Origin: VRUE01 sp963822295
GTDB taxonomy: Bacteria; Actinomycetota; Thermoleophilia; Solirubrobacterales; 70-9
Assembly: GCA_963822295.1 (NCBI GenBank)
Contig: CAWGHD010000002.1
Span: forward strand, 1,550,001 to 1,614,000
DNA length: 64,000 nucleotides
Reading direction: 5' to 3'
Below are positions 16,867 through 24,800 of this stretch, in pieces. How positions within the stretch are numbered: the first letter of the stretch is position 1; each line of letters starts with the position of its first letter. The position numbers were made by a program, and so were the translations under genes. Below the pieces are notes generated by a model. It saw only the letters and a list, made by a program, of their open reading frames with translations, searched no databases and was not told the origin of the DNA.

Positions 16867-16876
16867 CGCGCCGCCC

Positions 16877-17704
16877 TCACTCCCTCGGCTCGCGGCCCGT
16901 CAGGCCCCGGTAGAGGTCATTCGCCCGGGTCCCGGTGAGGGCGGCGACGACGCTGGCCGCCGCCCGCGGCCGCGCTCCCGACTGGACCAGGTGGCGGAGT
17001 GCGTCGACGGCGAAGCCGACGTCCTTGTCGTGCTCGTCGGAGGAGGCCGGCCCGATCACGAGCACGATCTCCCCCTTGACGTCGCCGCGGAAGCGGCGCG
17101 CCAGTTCGGCCAGCGAGCCGCGCGAGACCTCCTCGTGCATCTTGGTCAGCTCGCGGCAGACGGCGGCGGGCCGGTCGGGGGCGATCGCCGCCAGCGCCGC
17201 CAGCGAGTCGCCGACGCGGCGCGGGCTCTCGAAGGCGACGACCGTCTCGGCGGAGCGCAGCACCCGCTCCATCTCCCCCGAGCGCTTCGGCAGGAAGCCC
17301 TCGAAGCGCCAGCGGTCGGTGGGCAGGCCGGAGGCGACGAGCGCGACCGGGACGACCGAGGGGCCGGGCAGCACGGTGACGTCGAGCGCGCGCTCGATGC
17401 AGCGCCGGATCAGTCGATACCCCGGGTCTGAGATCGCGGGCATGCCGGCATCGGAGACAAGCGCGACACGGGCCCCCCGCTCGATCAGCTGGGCGATCTC
17501 GGTCGCGCGCGCCGCTTCGTTGCCCTCGTGATTGGACATCAGCGGCGGCGCCGGCCGGATCCCGAGCTTGTCGAGCAGGCCGCCGGTCCGTCGCGTGTCC
17601 TCGCAGGCGATGTAGTCGGCGGAGACGAGGGCCTCGCGGACCCGCGCCGTGAGGTCCTCGAGGTTGCCGATCGGGGTCGGGCAGACGATCAGCTCGCCGG
17701 GCAT
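16877..17704 (-). CDS. rsmI: 16S rRNA (cytidine-1402-2'-O)-methyltransferase
   Basis: SAM-dependent tetrapyrrole-methylase-fold enzyme that 2'-O-methylates C1402 in the ribosomal decoding centre. The 275-aa protein begins MPGELIVCPTPIGNLEDLTA. It has CEDTRRTGGLLDKLGI, SNHEGNE, VSDAGMPAISDPGYRLI, LPGPSVVPVALVASGLP and FEGFLPKRSGE, all hallmarks of RsmI. ATG 17704 shares one base with the glk stop (TGATG), so translation is coupled. Confidence 0.95.
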   Translation of the reverse strand: MPGELIVCPTPIGNLEDLTARVREALVSADYIACEDTRRTGGLLDKLGIRPAPPLMSNHEGNEAARATEIAQLIERGARVALVSDAGMPAISDPGYRLIRRCIERALDVTVLPGPSVVPVALVASGLPTDRWRFEGFLPKRSGEMERVLRSAETVVAFESPRRVGDSLAALAAIAPDRPAAVCRELTKMHEEVSRGSLAELARRFRGDVKGEIVLVIGPASSDEHDKDVGFAVDALRHLVQSGARPRAAASVVAALTGTRANDLYRGLTGREPRE

Positions 17705-18672
17705 CAGGGGCCGCCCGCCTGCTCGAGCTCGATCCGCGCCATCGCCGCGGCGCCGATCATCCCCGCCCCACCGCCGAGCTCGGCGGTGAGGACCGGCGTG
17801 CCGCTCATCGGCGGCAGCGCCCGCTCACGCAGCATTTTGCGCGCCGGGTCGAGCAGCAGGTCGCCGGCGCCGGCGACCACTCCGCCGCCGATCACGATCA
17901 CCTCGGGCTCGAAGATGTTGGCGTAGTTGGCGAGCGCGACCCCGAGCCTGGTCCCGACCAGGTCGAAGACCCCGAGCGCCGTCGGGTCCTCGGCGAGCGC
18001 CGCCTCGGTCACCGCCCTGCCGTCGATCTCGCGGCCTTCCGCGAGCATCTTGCCGAGCGCGGAGGTGGGCTCCAGCCCTGCCGCCTCGCGACCCTCGCGG
18101 CCGAGCGCCGTGCCCGAGGCGTAGGTCTCGACGCAGCCGCGACCCGGGCAGTTGCCCTGGCAGGGCAGGCCGTCCATCGCGATCGAGATGTGGCCGAGCT
18201 CGGCGCCGGCGCCGGTGGCGCCGCGGTAGATCTCGCCGCCGAGGATCAGGCCGCCGCCGATCCCGGTGCCGATCGTCAGCATCACCGCGTTGTCGGCTCC
18301 ACGGGCGGCGCCGAGCAGGTGCTCGGCGAGGGCGGCGACGTTGGCGTCGTTGTCGACGAAGACCGGCAGGCCGGTCCGCCCGCCGACCAGGTCGCGGATC
18401 GGGACGTCGTCGATCGGCAGGTTGACGGCGGAGATCGCGACGCCGCGGTCGTGGTCGATCGTCGCCGGGATCCCGAGGCCGACTGCGGCGACCCCCGGAC
18501 GAGCCTCGCGGGCCTCCTCGACCTCGCGGACGAGCAGCTCGATCAGCTCGTCCTCACTCTGCCCGGTCGAGTGCTCGCGGTCCACGTAGACCACATTCGA
18601 GGCGGCGTCGAGGACCCCGACCGCCATCTTCGTCCCGCCGAGATCGACGCCGATGACCTCGGTTGGGCTCAT
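17704..18672 (-). CDS. ROK-family glucokinase
   Basis: ATP-dependent hexokinase of the ROK family (322 aa), probably a glucokinase feeding glycolysis. It has N-terminal phosphate-1 VIGVDLGGTKMAVGV, VFVDNDANVAALAE with the catalytic Asp (near 110), TIGTGIGGGLILGG, GHISI, and the ROK zinc motif CQGNCPGRGCVETYASG (near 175-191). ATG 18672 lies 47 bp from the divergent LCP gene. The glk-rsmI-metG order may simply be an operon of housekeeping genes. Confidence 0.9.
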   Translation of the reverse strand: MSPTEVIGVDLGGTKMAVGVLDAASNVVYVDREHSTGQSEDELIELLVREVEEAREARPGVAAVGLGIPATIDHDRGVAISAVNLPIDDVPIRDLVGGRTGLPVFVDNDANVAALAEHLLGAARGADNAVMLTIGTGIGGGLILGGEIYRGATGAGAELGHISIAMDGLPCQGNCPGRGCVETYASGTALGREGREAAGLEPTSALGKMLAEGREIDGRAVTEAALAEDPTALGVFDLVGTRLGVALANYANIFEPEVIVIGGGVVAGAGDLLLDPARKMLRERALPPMSGTPVLTAELGGGAGMIGAAAMARIELEQAGGP

Positions 18673-18719
18673 AGCTGGAGGCAGGCGACCGCGGGCATCG
18701 CCATGATTTCTAGCCCTTT

Positions 18720-19949
18720 ATGCCCGAGAACGGCGAGCAGCAGCCCTCAGGGCCGCCCGAGTACAAGGTCTTCCGCTCCAAGCGGGGCGTCTTCTCGCGC
18801 CTTCGCAAGCCGGATGTGCCGAGCCTCGGCGACCTCCGCGACCGCGGCCCGAAGAAGCCCGGCGGCGACCGCGAGCCACGGAAGCGGCGCCTGCCGAGGC
18901 CGGGGACCCGCGGCAGGCGAATCCTCAAATGGGTCGGGTTGGCGGCGCTGGGGTGGGTCGCGCTCAGCTTCCTCGCCTTCGCCGTCTCCTCGCAGCTCCA
19001 GGCCTTCAAGCTCTCCGGCGAAGCGAAGTCGGCGCTGAGCGGCGGGCCGCTGATGCTGTTCAGCCCCGAAACGATCCTCGTCATCGGCACCGACGCCCGC
19101 CCGCCCGACACCAAGGAGCCCGGCGCCGCCCCGTCTGAGGAGTGCTTCGAGCAGCAGGCGCACGGCGACGCCCCCCACGACGGCTGCTCCGAGGGTGAAT
19201 TCCGCGCCGACACCCTGATGCTGATCCGGGCCGGCGCCGGCGCCTTCCGCAAACTCTCGATCCCGCGCGACGCATACGCCGAGGTCCCCGGGCAGAGCCC
19301 GCAGAAGATCAACGGGGCCTACGCCTACGGCGGCGCGGGGCTCCAGGTCGAATCGGTCGAGCAGTTCCTCGGCATCGAGATCGACCACGTCGCGATCGTC
19401 GACTTCACCGGCTTCGAAGACCTGATCGACGCGGTCGGCGGGGTCACCGTCGACGTCCCGGAGAAGATCTGCACCGACATCGCCGGCGGCGCCGGCGGCG
19501 GCCAGGGCGGCTACTCGCTGAGGCTGGGCAAGGGCGAGAACACCCTCGACGGCGAGCAGGCGCTCACCTACGCCCGCACCCGCAAGCCGAGCGAATGCCC
19601 CGGCACCGGGCCGAGCGCCTACACCCTGGGCTACAGCGATTACGACCGCGAGGCGGCCCAGCAGGCCGTGATCAACGGGATCAAGGGCCGGCTCACCGAT
19701 CCGCTCCGCCTCCCCTACAACTTCGTCAAGGGCCCGATCATCGGCTGGAACGCGCCCAAAGCCTTCGTCAGCGACATGGGCTTCTTCACGATGCCGCAGC
19801 TCGTCCTCTCGGCGGCGATCGGCGGCAGCGGCCCGACCGACGTGCTCTGCGCCGGCGAGCTCGAAGGCTGCGGCGACGGGCCGGGCGTCAGCATCGAAGT
19901 CCCCCAGTCTCTACGCCAGAAGGCGGTCGACCGCCTCATGGACGGCTAG
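18720..19949 (+). CDS. LytR-CpsA-Psr (LCP) family cell-wall glycopolymer ligase
   Basis: Transfers polyprenyl-linked glycopolymers onto peptidoglycan outside the membrane. The 409-aa protein has a basic, Pro-rich cytoplasmic N-terminus (1-68), one transmembrane helix (about 72-92), then the LCP domain: ILVIGTDARP, RADTLMLIRAGAG, KLSIPRDAYAEVPG, KINGAYAYGG, HVAIVDFTGFEDLIDAVGGV and EQALTYARTRK. The conserved Asp and Arg residues that bind the lipid pyrophosphate are present. It is divergent from glk and is followed by a hairpin at 19961. Confidence 0.93.
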   Translation: MPENGEQQPSGPPEYKVFRSKRGVFSRLRKPDVPSLGDLRDRGPKKPGGDREPRKRRLPRPGTRGRRILKWVGLAALGWVALSFLAFAVSSQLQAFKLSGEAKSALSGGPLMLFSPETILVIGTDARPPDTKEPGAAPSEECFEQQAHGDAPHDGCSEGEFRADTLMLIRAGAGAFRKLSIPRDAYAEVPGQSPQKINGAYAYGGAGLQVESVEQFLGIEIDHVAIVDFTGFEDLIDAVGGVTVDVPEKICTDIAGGAGGGQGGYSLRLGKGENTLDGEQALTYARTRKPSECPGTGPSAYTLGYSDYDREAAQQAVINGIKGRLTDPLRLPYNFVKGPIIGWNAPKAFVSDMGFFTMPQLVLSAAIGGSGPTDVLCAGELEGCGDGPGVSIEVPQSLRQKAVDRLMDG

Positions 19950-19960
19950 CAGAGCGTTCC

Positions 19961-19978
19961 GCGGGCGGGCCGGCCCGC
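19961..19978 (+). terminator. GC-rich hairpin after the LCP gene
   Basis: GCGGGC (19961-19966) pairs with GCCCGC (19973-19978) 11 bp after the LCP stop. There is no T-tract, so termination is only a possibility. Confidence 0.35.
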
Positions 19979-19984
19979 AGGGTC

Positions 19985-20014
19985 TATCCTCGGTCGGGTG
20001 AGAGTCGGTCCGAG
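19985..20014 (+). promoter_or_regulatory. -10 box and short leader ORF before the PKD-domain gene
   Basis: TATCCT (19985-19990) ends 7 nt before GTG 19998. That codon opens a six-codon frame (MRVGPR, stop TGA 20016-20018) that overlaps GTG 20015 of the main frame as GTGA. Either the message is leaderless with a tiny leader peptide and re-initiation, or one base is wrong and MRVGPR is the true N-terminus of the signal peptide. Confidence 0.4.
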
Positions 20015-22006
20015 GTGAGGCGACATGCGGCCGCCCTGGCCGCGCTGATCTGCGCCCTTACCGGCTCCCTGGCCTCTGACGCCGGTGCCGCCTGGATCGA
20101 CCCGGTGAGCATCTCCCAGCTCGGCGTCGCCTCCAGCGATCCACAGATCGCGGTGGATGCCTCCGGCAACCTGACCGCGGTCTGGACGAGCGGCGCAGAA
20201 GGCAGCCGCGCGATCCGCTCGGCATATCGGCCGGCGGGCGGCCCGTGGGAACCGTCGTCCAGCCTGATCTCCTCGCCGGGCGTCAACTGCGAACAGCCAC
20301 GGCTCGCCGTCAACCCACTCGGTGCCGCCGTCCTCGGCGCCGACTGCGGCAGCGGCTCGGCGACGATGCAGGCGGCATACCGCCCCGCGGGCGGGGCCTG
20401 GGCGGTCGCGGTCGGTGTGCCGGGCTCGGGAACCGGCGAAGAGCCGCGCGTCGGGATCGACGACGCCGGCAACGCGGTCGCGATCTGGGCGGGCGCCGCC
20501 TCGACGGTCCATTCGGCCTACCGGCCGGCCGCCACCGGAACCTGGGTCGCGGCCGGGCAGGTCAGCACACCAGCCAAAACGGCCTTCAACCCGAATGTCG
20601 GGATGAGCCCAGCCGGCTATGCCTACGCGATCTGGAGGGAGAAACGCGAAGGCCCGACCCCGGGCGATCCCGTGATCTCCGTCATGCTCGCGTACAAGCT
20701 CCATGGCGCCGCGTGGAACACGCCCTCCCCGCTGACGCTGGACGGCGCGGTCACTCCCGTCACCAAAGGCGAACCGCAGATCGACATCAATGCAGATGCC
20801 GATCGCATGATGGCCTGGTCGACGGCGGCGACAAAGGACTTCATGCAGGCGCGCACCGCGTTCACGGACCTGTCAGGGGTCAGCGGGGCTCAGTCGGTCA
20901 TCGAGGCCTCCGCCCATGTCGAACTCCCGCAGATCGCCCTCGACGCCGGAGGCCTCGGGGTCGCGACCTGGCGCAGCGAAGCCGGCGGAGTGCTCCTGGT
21001 CAAGGCTGCGACCACCAGCTCCCTGAGCGGCGCGTGGTCGGGCCCGGCCACCCTCGGGGGGCCGGACGGATTGACCTTCGCCACCGCACCCGACGTCGCC
21101 GCCGGGCCGGCGGGCGCGGCGACGGTCGTCTGGCGCGCCGGGGTCACCGCGACGGCGGCCAAGCGGACCGGGCCCGGAGCCTTCTCCCCGGCGGTCCCGA
21201 TCTCCAACGCCGCCCATGCCGGCTTCGGCGAGCCGCAGGTGGCGATGAGCGACGGCGGCGACTCGCTCGCCACATGGTCCTCGGATGGCACCTCACCGAC
21301 GCACATCGCCGTCGCAATCGACGACGTCACGCCGCCGGTGCTCTCGGCAATCTCGGTTTCCTCCTCCGTCGAGGCTGGCGCCGGCGCGGCGATGTCGGCC
21401 GGCGCGACCGACACCTGGTCCTCCTCGAGCCTCGCCTGGGAATTCGGTGACGGAGCGAGCGCGACGGGCGGCTCGGTCGGCCACGCCTATGCCACACCGG
21501 GCGACAGGACGGTCACGGTGACCGCGACCGACGCCGTCGGCAACACCACCTCCCAGACCCGCACGATCTCGGTGACCCCGCGACCGGGCGAACCGGGCCC
21601 CGGCGGCAACGGCGGAGCCGGCACGCAGAAGCAGGTGGTCGCTCTCACGGTCACGGTCCCGAAACAGGCCTGGAAAAAGATCAAGAAGGCGAAGGCGATC
21701 CGCCTGCTCTGCGGCCTCAACGTGGCCGGCACCTGCTCGGTGAAGGCGACCGTCACCCGTCAGGTCGCCAAACGCCTCGGCCTGAAACTCGGCAAAGGGG
21801 CGAAGACCGCGACGGTCGGCAGCGGCTCCCTGGCCGTGAAGGGCGGGGACGAGCCCGGAACGCTGAAAGCCAAGCTCAGCGCGAAGGCGCGCAAAGCGAT
21901 CGACGTCGCGACGAAACCTGTGCCGATCGCACTGGCCGTGACCGGCACCGCCCCGGGCAGCGAGCCCGCGACCCTGAGCCGGAAGCTCAGGATCAAGCGC
22001 CCCTAG
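20015..22006 (+). CDS. Secreted protein with propeller-like repeats and a PKD domain
   Basis: A 663-aa exported protein of unknown role. It has a signal peptide (MRRHAAALAALICALTGSLASDAGA, about 1-26). Six or seven repeats of the type DPQIAVDASGNLTAVW / EPRVGIDDAGNAVAIW span about 35-420, suggesting a beta-propeller. A PKD domain (WEFGDGASATGGSVGHAY, VTVTATDAVGN, about 435-520) follows. After a Gly/Pro linker, the C-terminal 130 residues form a Lys-rich beta domain with one Cys pair (LLCGLNVAGTCSV), a style common in Solirubrobacterales secreted proteins. It is probably a cell-surface adhesion or binding protein; this is inference. Confidence 0.8.
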   Translation: MRRHAAALAALICALTGSLASDAGAAWIDPVSISQLGVASSDPQIAVDASGNLTAVWTSGAEGSRAIRSAYRPAGGPWEPSSSLISSPGVNCEQPRLAVNPLGAAVLGADCGSGSATMQAAYRPAGGAWAVAVGVPGSGTGEEPRVGIDDAGNAVAIWAGAASTVHSAYRPAATGTWVAAGQVSTPAKTAFNPNVGMSPAGYAYAIWREKREGPTPGDPVISVMLAYKLHGAAWNTPSPLTLDGAVTPVTKGEPQIDINADADRMMAWSTAATKDFMQARTAFTDLSGVSGAQSVIEASAHVELPQIALDAGGLGVATWRSEAGGVLLVKAATTSSLSGAWSGPATLGGPDGLTFATAPDVAAGPAGAATVVWRAGVTATAAKRTGPGAFSPAVPISNAAHAGFGEPQVAMSDGGDSLATWSSDGTSPTHIAVAIDDVTPPVLSAISVSSSVEAGAGAAMSAGATDTWSSSSLAWEFGDGASATGGSVGHAYATPGDRTVTVTATDAVGNTTSQTRTISVTPRPGEPGPGGNGGAGTQKQVVALTVTVPKQAWKKIKKAKAIRLLCGLNVAGTCSVKATVTRQVAKRLGLKLGKGAKTATVGSGSLAVKGGDEPGTLKAKLSAKARKAIDVATKPVPIALAVTGTAPGSEPATLSRKLRIKRP

Positions 22007-22007
22007 A

Positions 22008-22343
22008 TCAGTCGCCGGCGGTGGCCGTCGCCTTGGAATCGCTCGAGCCGGAGTCGGAGCTCTTCGAGTCCGATGACTTCGAGTCAGACGACTTCGAGTC
22101 AGACGACTTGGAGTCCGAGGACTTCGAGTCGCCGCCCTCCGAGGAGCCGCCGTTGCCGCCGGTCTTCTTCTTGCCGTAGTCGGTGTTGTGGAAGCCCGAG
22201 CCCTTGAAGTGGATCGCCGGCGAGTGAAGGACGCGCACGGCCGGGGCGCCGCACTCCTGGCATGCGGTGAGCGCCTCGTCGGCGAACTTCTGGATCACGT
22301 CGAAGACGTGGCCCTTCTCGCATTTGTACTCGTAGATCGGCAT
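22008..22343 (-). CDS. FmdB-type zinc-ribbon protein with a Ser/Asp/Lys repeat tail
   Basis: Small regulatory-type zinc ribbon (FmdB/CxxC_CxxC_SSSS family) of 111 aa. Residues 1-55 carry MPIYEYKCEKGHVFD and CQECGAPAVRVL, giving the Cys ligands (C-x2-H-type first knuckle and CxxC second), and end in the typical SGFHNTDY. The remaining half is unusual: Gly/Ser then repeated DSKSS pentapeptides. It ends 1 bp after the convergent PKD gene and is divergent from glyS. Function of the family is poorly defined. Confidence 0.85.
   Translation of the reverse strand: MPIYEYKCEKGHVFDVIQKFADEALTACQECGAPAVRVLHSPAIHFKGSGFHNTDYGKKKTGGNGGSSEGGDSKSSDSKSSDSKSSDSKSSDSKSSDSGSSDSKATATAGD
22038..22130. repeat. 15-bp tandem repeat coding (DSKSS)n
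   Basis: Six consecutive 15-bp units inside the FmdB-like gene encode five DSKSS pentapeptides and one variant DSGSS. Synonymous differences between units show the array is not brand new. Confidence 0.85.
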
Positions 22344-22368
22344 CGCGGTCGGCGATTATCGCAGCCGG

Positions 22369-22374
22369 TAGGTT
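22369..22374 (+). promoter_or_regulatory. -10 box of glyS (TAGGTT)
   Basis: TAGGTT ends 6 nt before the glyS ATG, implying a leaderless message. Confidence 0.5.
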
Positions 22375-22380
22375 TCCCGG

Positions 22381-23775
22381 ATGGCCGCAGCCGAGCAGGG
22401 AAGCCCGCCCGTGGACGTCTCGATGGACGAGATCGTCGCCCTCTGCAAACGGCGGGGCTTCGTCTTCCCCTCCTCCGAGATCTACGGCGGCCTCGGCTCG
22501 ACCTACGACTACGGCCACTACGGCGTGCTGCTGAAGAACAACGTCAAGGCCGAGTGGTGGCGGGCGATGCTGCAGGAGCGCGACGACATCGTCGCGCTCG
22601 ACTCGGCGATCCTCCAGCACCCGCGGGTCTGGGAGGCCTCCGGCCACCTCGAGGGGTTCACCGACCCGCTCGTCCAGTGCCTCGGCAAGTGCAAGAAGCG
22701 CTGGCGCGAGGACCATCTGCGCGAGGACCTCGAAAAGGAGGGCAAGGACGCCGGCGGCGAGCTGCGCTGCCCCCAGTGCGGCGGCGAGCTCTCGGAGCCG
22801 CGCCAGTTCAACCTGATGTTCGAGACCCACATCGGCCCGGTCGCCGGCGAGGGGTCGGAGGTCTACCTGCGGCCGGAGACGGCGCAGGGGATCTTCATCA
22901 ACTTCAAGAACGTGCTCAGCTTCGCCCGCAAGAAGCCGCCGTTCGGGATCGCCCAGATCGGCAAGTCCTTCCGCAACGAGATCACGCCGGGCAACTTCAT
23001 CTTCCGCACCCGCGAGTTCGAGCAGATGGAGATGGAGTTCTTCGTCCCGCCCGCCGAGGCGGAGCGCTGGCACGGGGTCTGGATGGAAGAGCGGGAGCGC
23101 TGGTACACCGACCTCGGCATCCGTCCCGAGTTCCTGCGGGTCCGCGCCCACGGCGCCGACGAGCTCTCCCACTACTCCTCGGGCACGAGCGACATCGAGT
23201 ACCTCTTCCCGATCGGCTGGTCGGAGCTCGAGGGGATCGCCAACCGCGGCGACTTCGACCTCACCCAGCACGCCGAGTTCAGCGGCGAGAAGCTCGAGTA
23301 CTTCGACCAGCAGACCAAAGAGCGCTACGTCCCCCACGTGATCGAGCCCGCCGCCGGCGCCGACCGGGCGACCCTCGCATTCCTCGTCGACTCCTACGAG
23401 GTCGAGGAGGTCGAGGGCCGCCAGCGCACCGTTCTCCGCCTCCATCCCCGCCTGGCGCCGGTCAAGGTCGCGGTCCTGCCGCTGGTCTCCAAGGAGGGGA
23501 TGCCGGAGAAGGCGCGCCAGGCCTTCGAGGAGATACGGCGCAGGGGCATCCAGGCCGAGTTCGACGAGGGCGGCTCGATCGGCAAGCGCTACCGCCGCCA
23601 GGACGAGATCGGCACCCCGTGGGGGATCACCGTCGACCACCAGACGATGGAGGACGACACCGTCACCCTCCGCGACCGCGACTCCCTCGAGCAGTCCCGG
23701 GTCCCGATCGCCGGCCTCGCCGACGACCTCGCTGCCCGCCTCGGCCAGCCCTGGCAGAGCCCGAAGCTGGGCTGA
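22381..23775 (+). CDS. glyS: Glycyl-tRNA synthetase, alpha2 (eukaryote-like) type
   Basis: Charges tRNA-Gly. A class II synthetase of 464 aa as a single chain, not the alpha/beta tetramer. It has the N-terminal KRRGFVFPSSEIYGG and YDYGHYGVLLKNN, a zinc-like Cys set (CLGKCKKRW and CPQCGGEL), motif 2 region FRNEITPGNFIFRTREFEQME, and motif 3 region TQHAEFSGEKLEYFD. The C-terminal anticodon-binding domain includes APVKVAVLPLVSK and RYRRQDEIGTPWGITVD. This type is standard in Actinomycetota. It is divergent from the FmdB gene across 37 bp. Confidence 0.96.
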   Translation: MAAAEQGSPPVDVSMDEIVALCKRRGFVFPSSEIYGGLGSTYDYGHYGVLLKNNVKAEWWRAMLQERDDIVALDSAILQHPRVWEASGHLEGFTDPLVQCLGKCKKRWREDHLREDLEKEGKDAGGELRCPQCGGELSEPRQFNLMFETHIGPVAGEGSEVYLRPETAQGIFINFKNVLSFARKKPPFGIAQIGKSFRNEITPGNFIFRTREFEQMEMEFFVPPAEAERWHGVWMEERERWYTDLGIRPEFLRVRAHGADELSHYSSGTSDIEYLFPIGWSELEGIANRGDFDLTQHAEFSGEKLEYFDQQTKERYVPHVIEPAAGADRATLAFLVDSYEVEEVEGRQRTVLRLHPRLAPVKVAVLPLVSKEGMPEKARQAFEEIRRRGIQAEFDEGGSIGKRYRRQDEIGTPWGITVDHQTMEDDTVTLRDRDSLEQSRVPIAGLADDLAARLGQPWQSPKLG

Positions 23776-23778
23776 GCC

Positions 23779-24486
23779 CTACTCCTGCCGGGGTTCGATC
23801 ATCAGCGCCCGCGCCGAGGCGAGCACCTCGCCGTCCGCGGAGAGCACGGCCGACCCGGCGTGCTGCTTGCGGCCGTCGATCTCGATCGGCCAGGCGATCA
23901 CCACATGCTCGGCGCCCGCGCGGACGGGGCCGTCGACGCTGCCGGTGAAGCGGGCCAGCATCGCCGTCGAGAGCTCGGTCCGCATGTGGGTTGCGAAGTA
24001 GGCCGGACAGTCGAGTGCGGCCCAGACGAATTCCGGCCGCACGTTTCCCGCCTGGTCGGCGGCCCAGTCGGGCGGAACCCACGGCGAGGCGACCAGGTCG
24101 CGGCCTCCGACCTCCCCGGCGAAGACGTCGAATCCGTCCTCGCGTTCCCTGCCGCACACAAAGCAGCGGCTGAACTCGCCGCCGAGCATGCCGCGGTAGC
24201 TCCCCGACGCCTGCCGCGCCTCCTCGACCGAGACCGGCTCGGGGACCTCGATTCCGATCTCCGGGACCGACCGGCCCTCGGCGACGAGGACCTCGCCGGA
24301 GAGGACCGTGACGGAGCCATCCCCCTCCCTGACCACATCCAGGGGCTTGTCCAGCGGAACGGGACTGCGCAGCGAGACCTCCGCCGGCTCGTCGAGGAGG
24401 CTCGCGACGACACCCGCCGCGTAGCCGCCGTTGCCGCTCCGCGACGGCCCGTTGAAGCGCGCTGGAATCGTGACCTGGTCCGACAC
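23779..24486 (-). CDS. Thioesterase-like (double hot-dog) protein
   Basis: A 235-aa protein resembling hot-dog fold acyl-CoA thioesterases. The N-terminal part, NGPSRSGNGGYAAGVVASLL, and the later EFVWAALDCPAYFA resemble the two halves of a double hot-dog. A Cys pair (RCFVCGRERED, near residue 109) sits between them. The substrate is unknown, and the catalytic residues cannot be assigned with certainty. It starts at GTG 24486, 6 bp after the stop of the small coiled-coil gene, so the two are an operon. Convergent with glyS (3-bp gap). Confidence 0.6.
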   Translation of the reverse strand: MSDQVTIPARFNGPSRSGNGGYAAGVVASLLDEPAEVSLRSPVPLDKPLDVVREGDGSVTVLSGEVLVAEGRSVPEIGIEVPEPVSVEEARQASGSYRGMLGGEFSRCFVCGREREDGFDVFAGEVGGRDLVASPWVPPDWAADQAGNVRPEFVWAALDCPAYFATHMRTELSTAMLARFTGSVDGPVRAGAEHVVIAWPIEIDGRKQHAGSAVLSADGEVLASARALMIEPRQE

Positions 24487-24492
24487 CTCGAG

Positions 24493-24726
24493 CTAGCCGC
24501 CTTTCGCCACCACGGCGGCAATCACCCCGACAAGGCCGACCATGATGCCGCCGCCGACGCGGGTCATTGCGTTCCGCATCGCGCCGATTTCACCCCTCAG
24601 GCCTCCGACTTCCACCCGAAGCTCCGTGCGCAGGTCGCGCAGCTCCAGATCGACCTTCTCGAAACCGGCATCCATCCGCCGAGACATGTCGTCCAAACGC
24701 TCGTCGGTCCAGGCCACACGCTCCAT
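24493..24726 (-). CDS. Small coiled-coil plus C-terminal transmembrane protein
   Basis: 77 aa. Heptad-rich N-terminal helix (about 5-50: DERLDDMSRRMDAGFEKVDL, LRTELRVEVGGLRGE) followed by one C-terminal hydrophobic helix (GGGIMVGLVGVIAAVVAKGG). It resembles the small holin-associated/XhlA-like membrane coiled coils but is not firmly assigned. A second protein of the same design is encoded at 58983. ATG 24726 is supported by a TATCCT box 6 nt upstream. Confidence 0.7.
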   Translation of the reverse strand: MERVAWTDERLDDMSRRMDAGFEKVDLELRDLRTELRVEVGGLRGEIGAMRNAMTRVGGGIMVGLVGVIAAVVAKGG

Positions 24727-24732
24727 CGGCTC

Positions 24733-24738
24733 AGGATA
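24733..24738 (-). promoter_or_regulatory. -10 box of the coiled-coil/thioesterase operon (TATCCT)
   Basis: TATCCT on the minus strand ends 6 nt before ATG 24726. Confidence 0.5.
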
Positions 24739-24800
24739 GCCCGCCGGAACGCACGAAACTCGCTCGAAATGTGTCAGGTTCGAGGGCAGGTCTTGACCGG

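Noticed and set aside
22038..22130. CRISPR-like array
   Set aside because: Contiguous 15-bp tandem repeats inside a coding frame, with no spacers. No array of repeats with unique spacers was found in the window.
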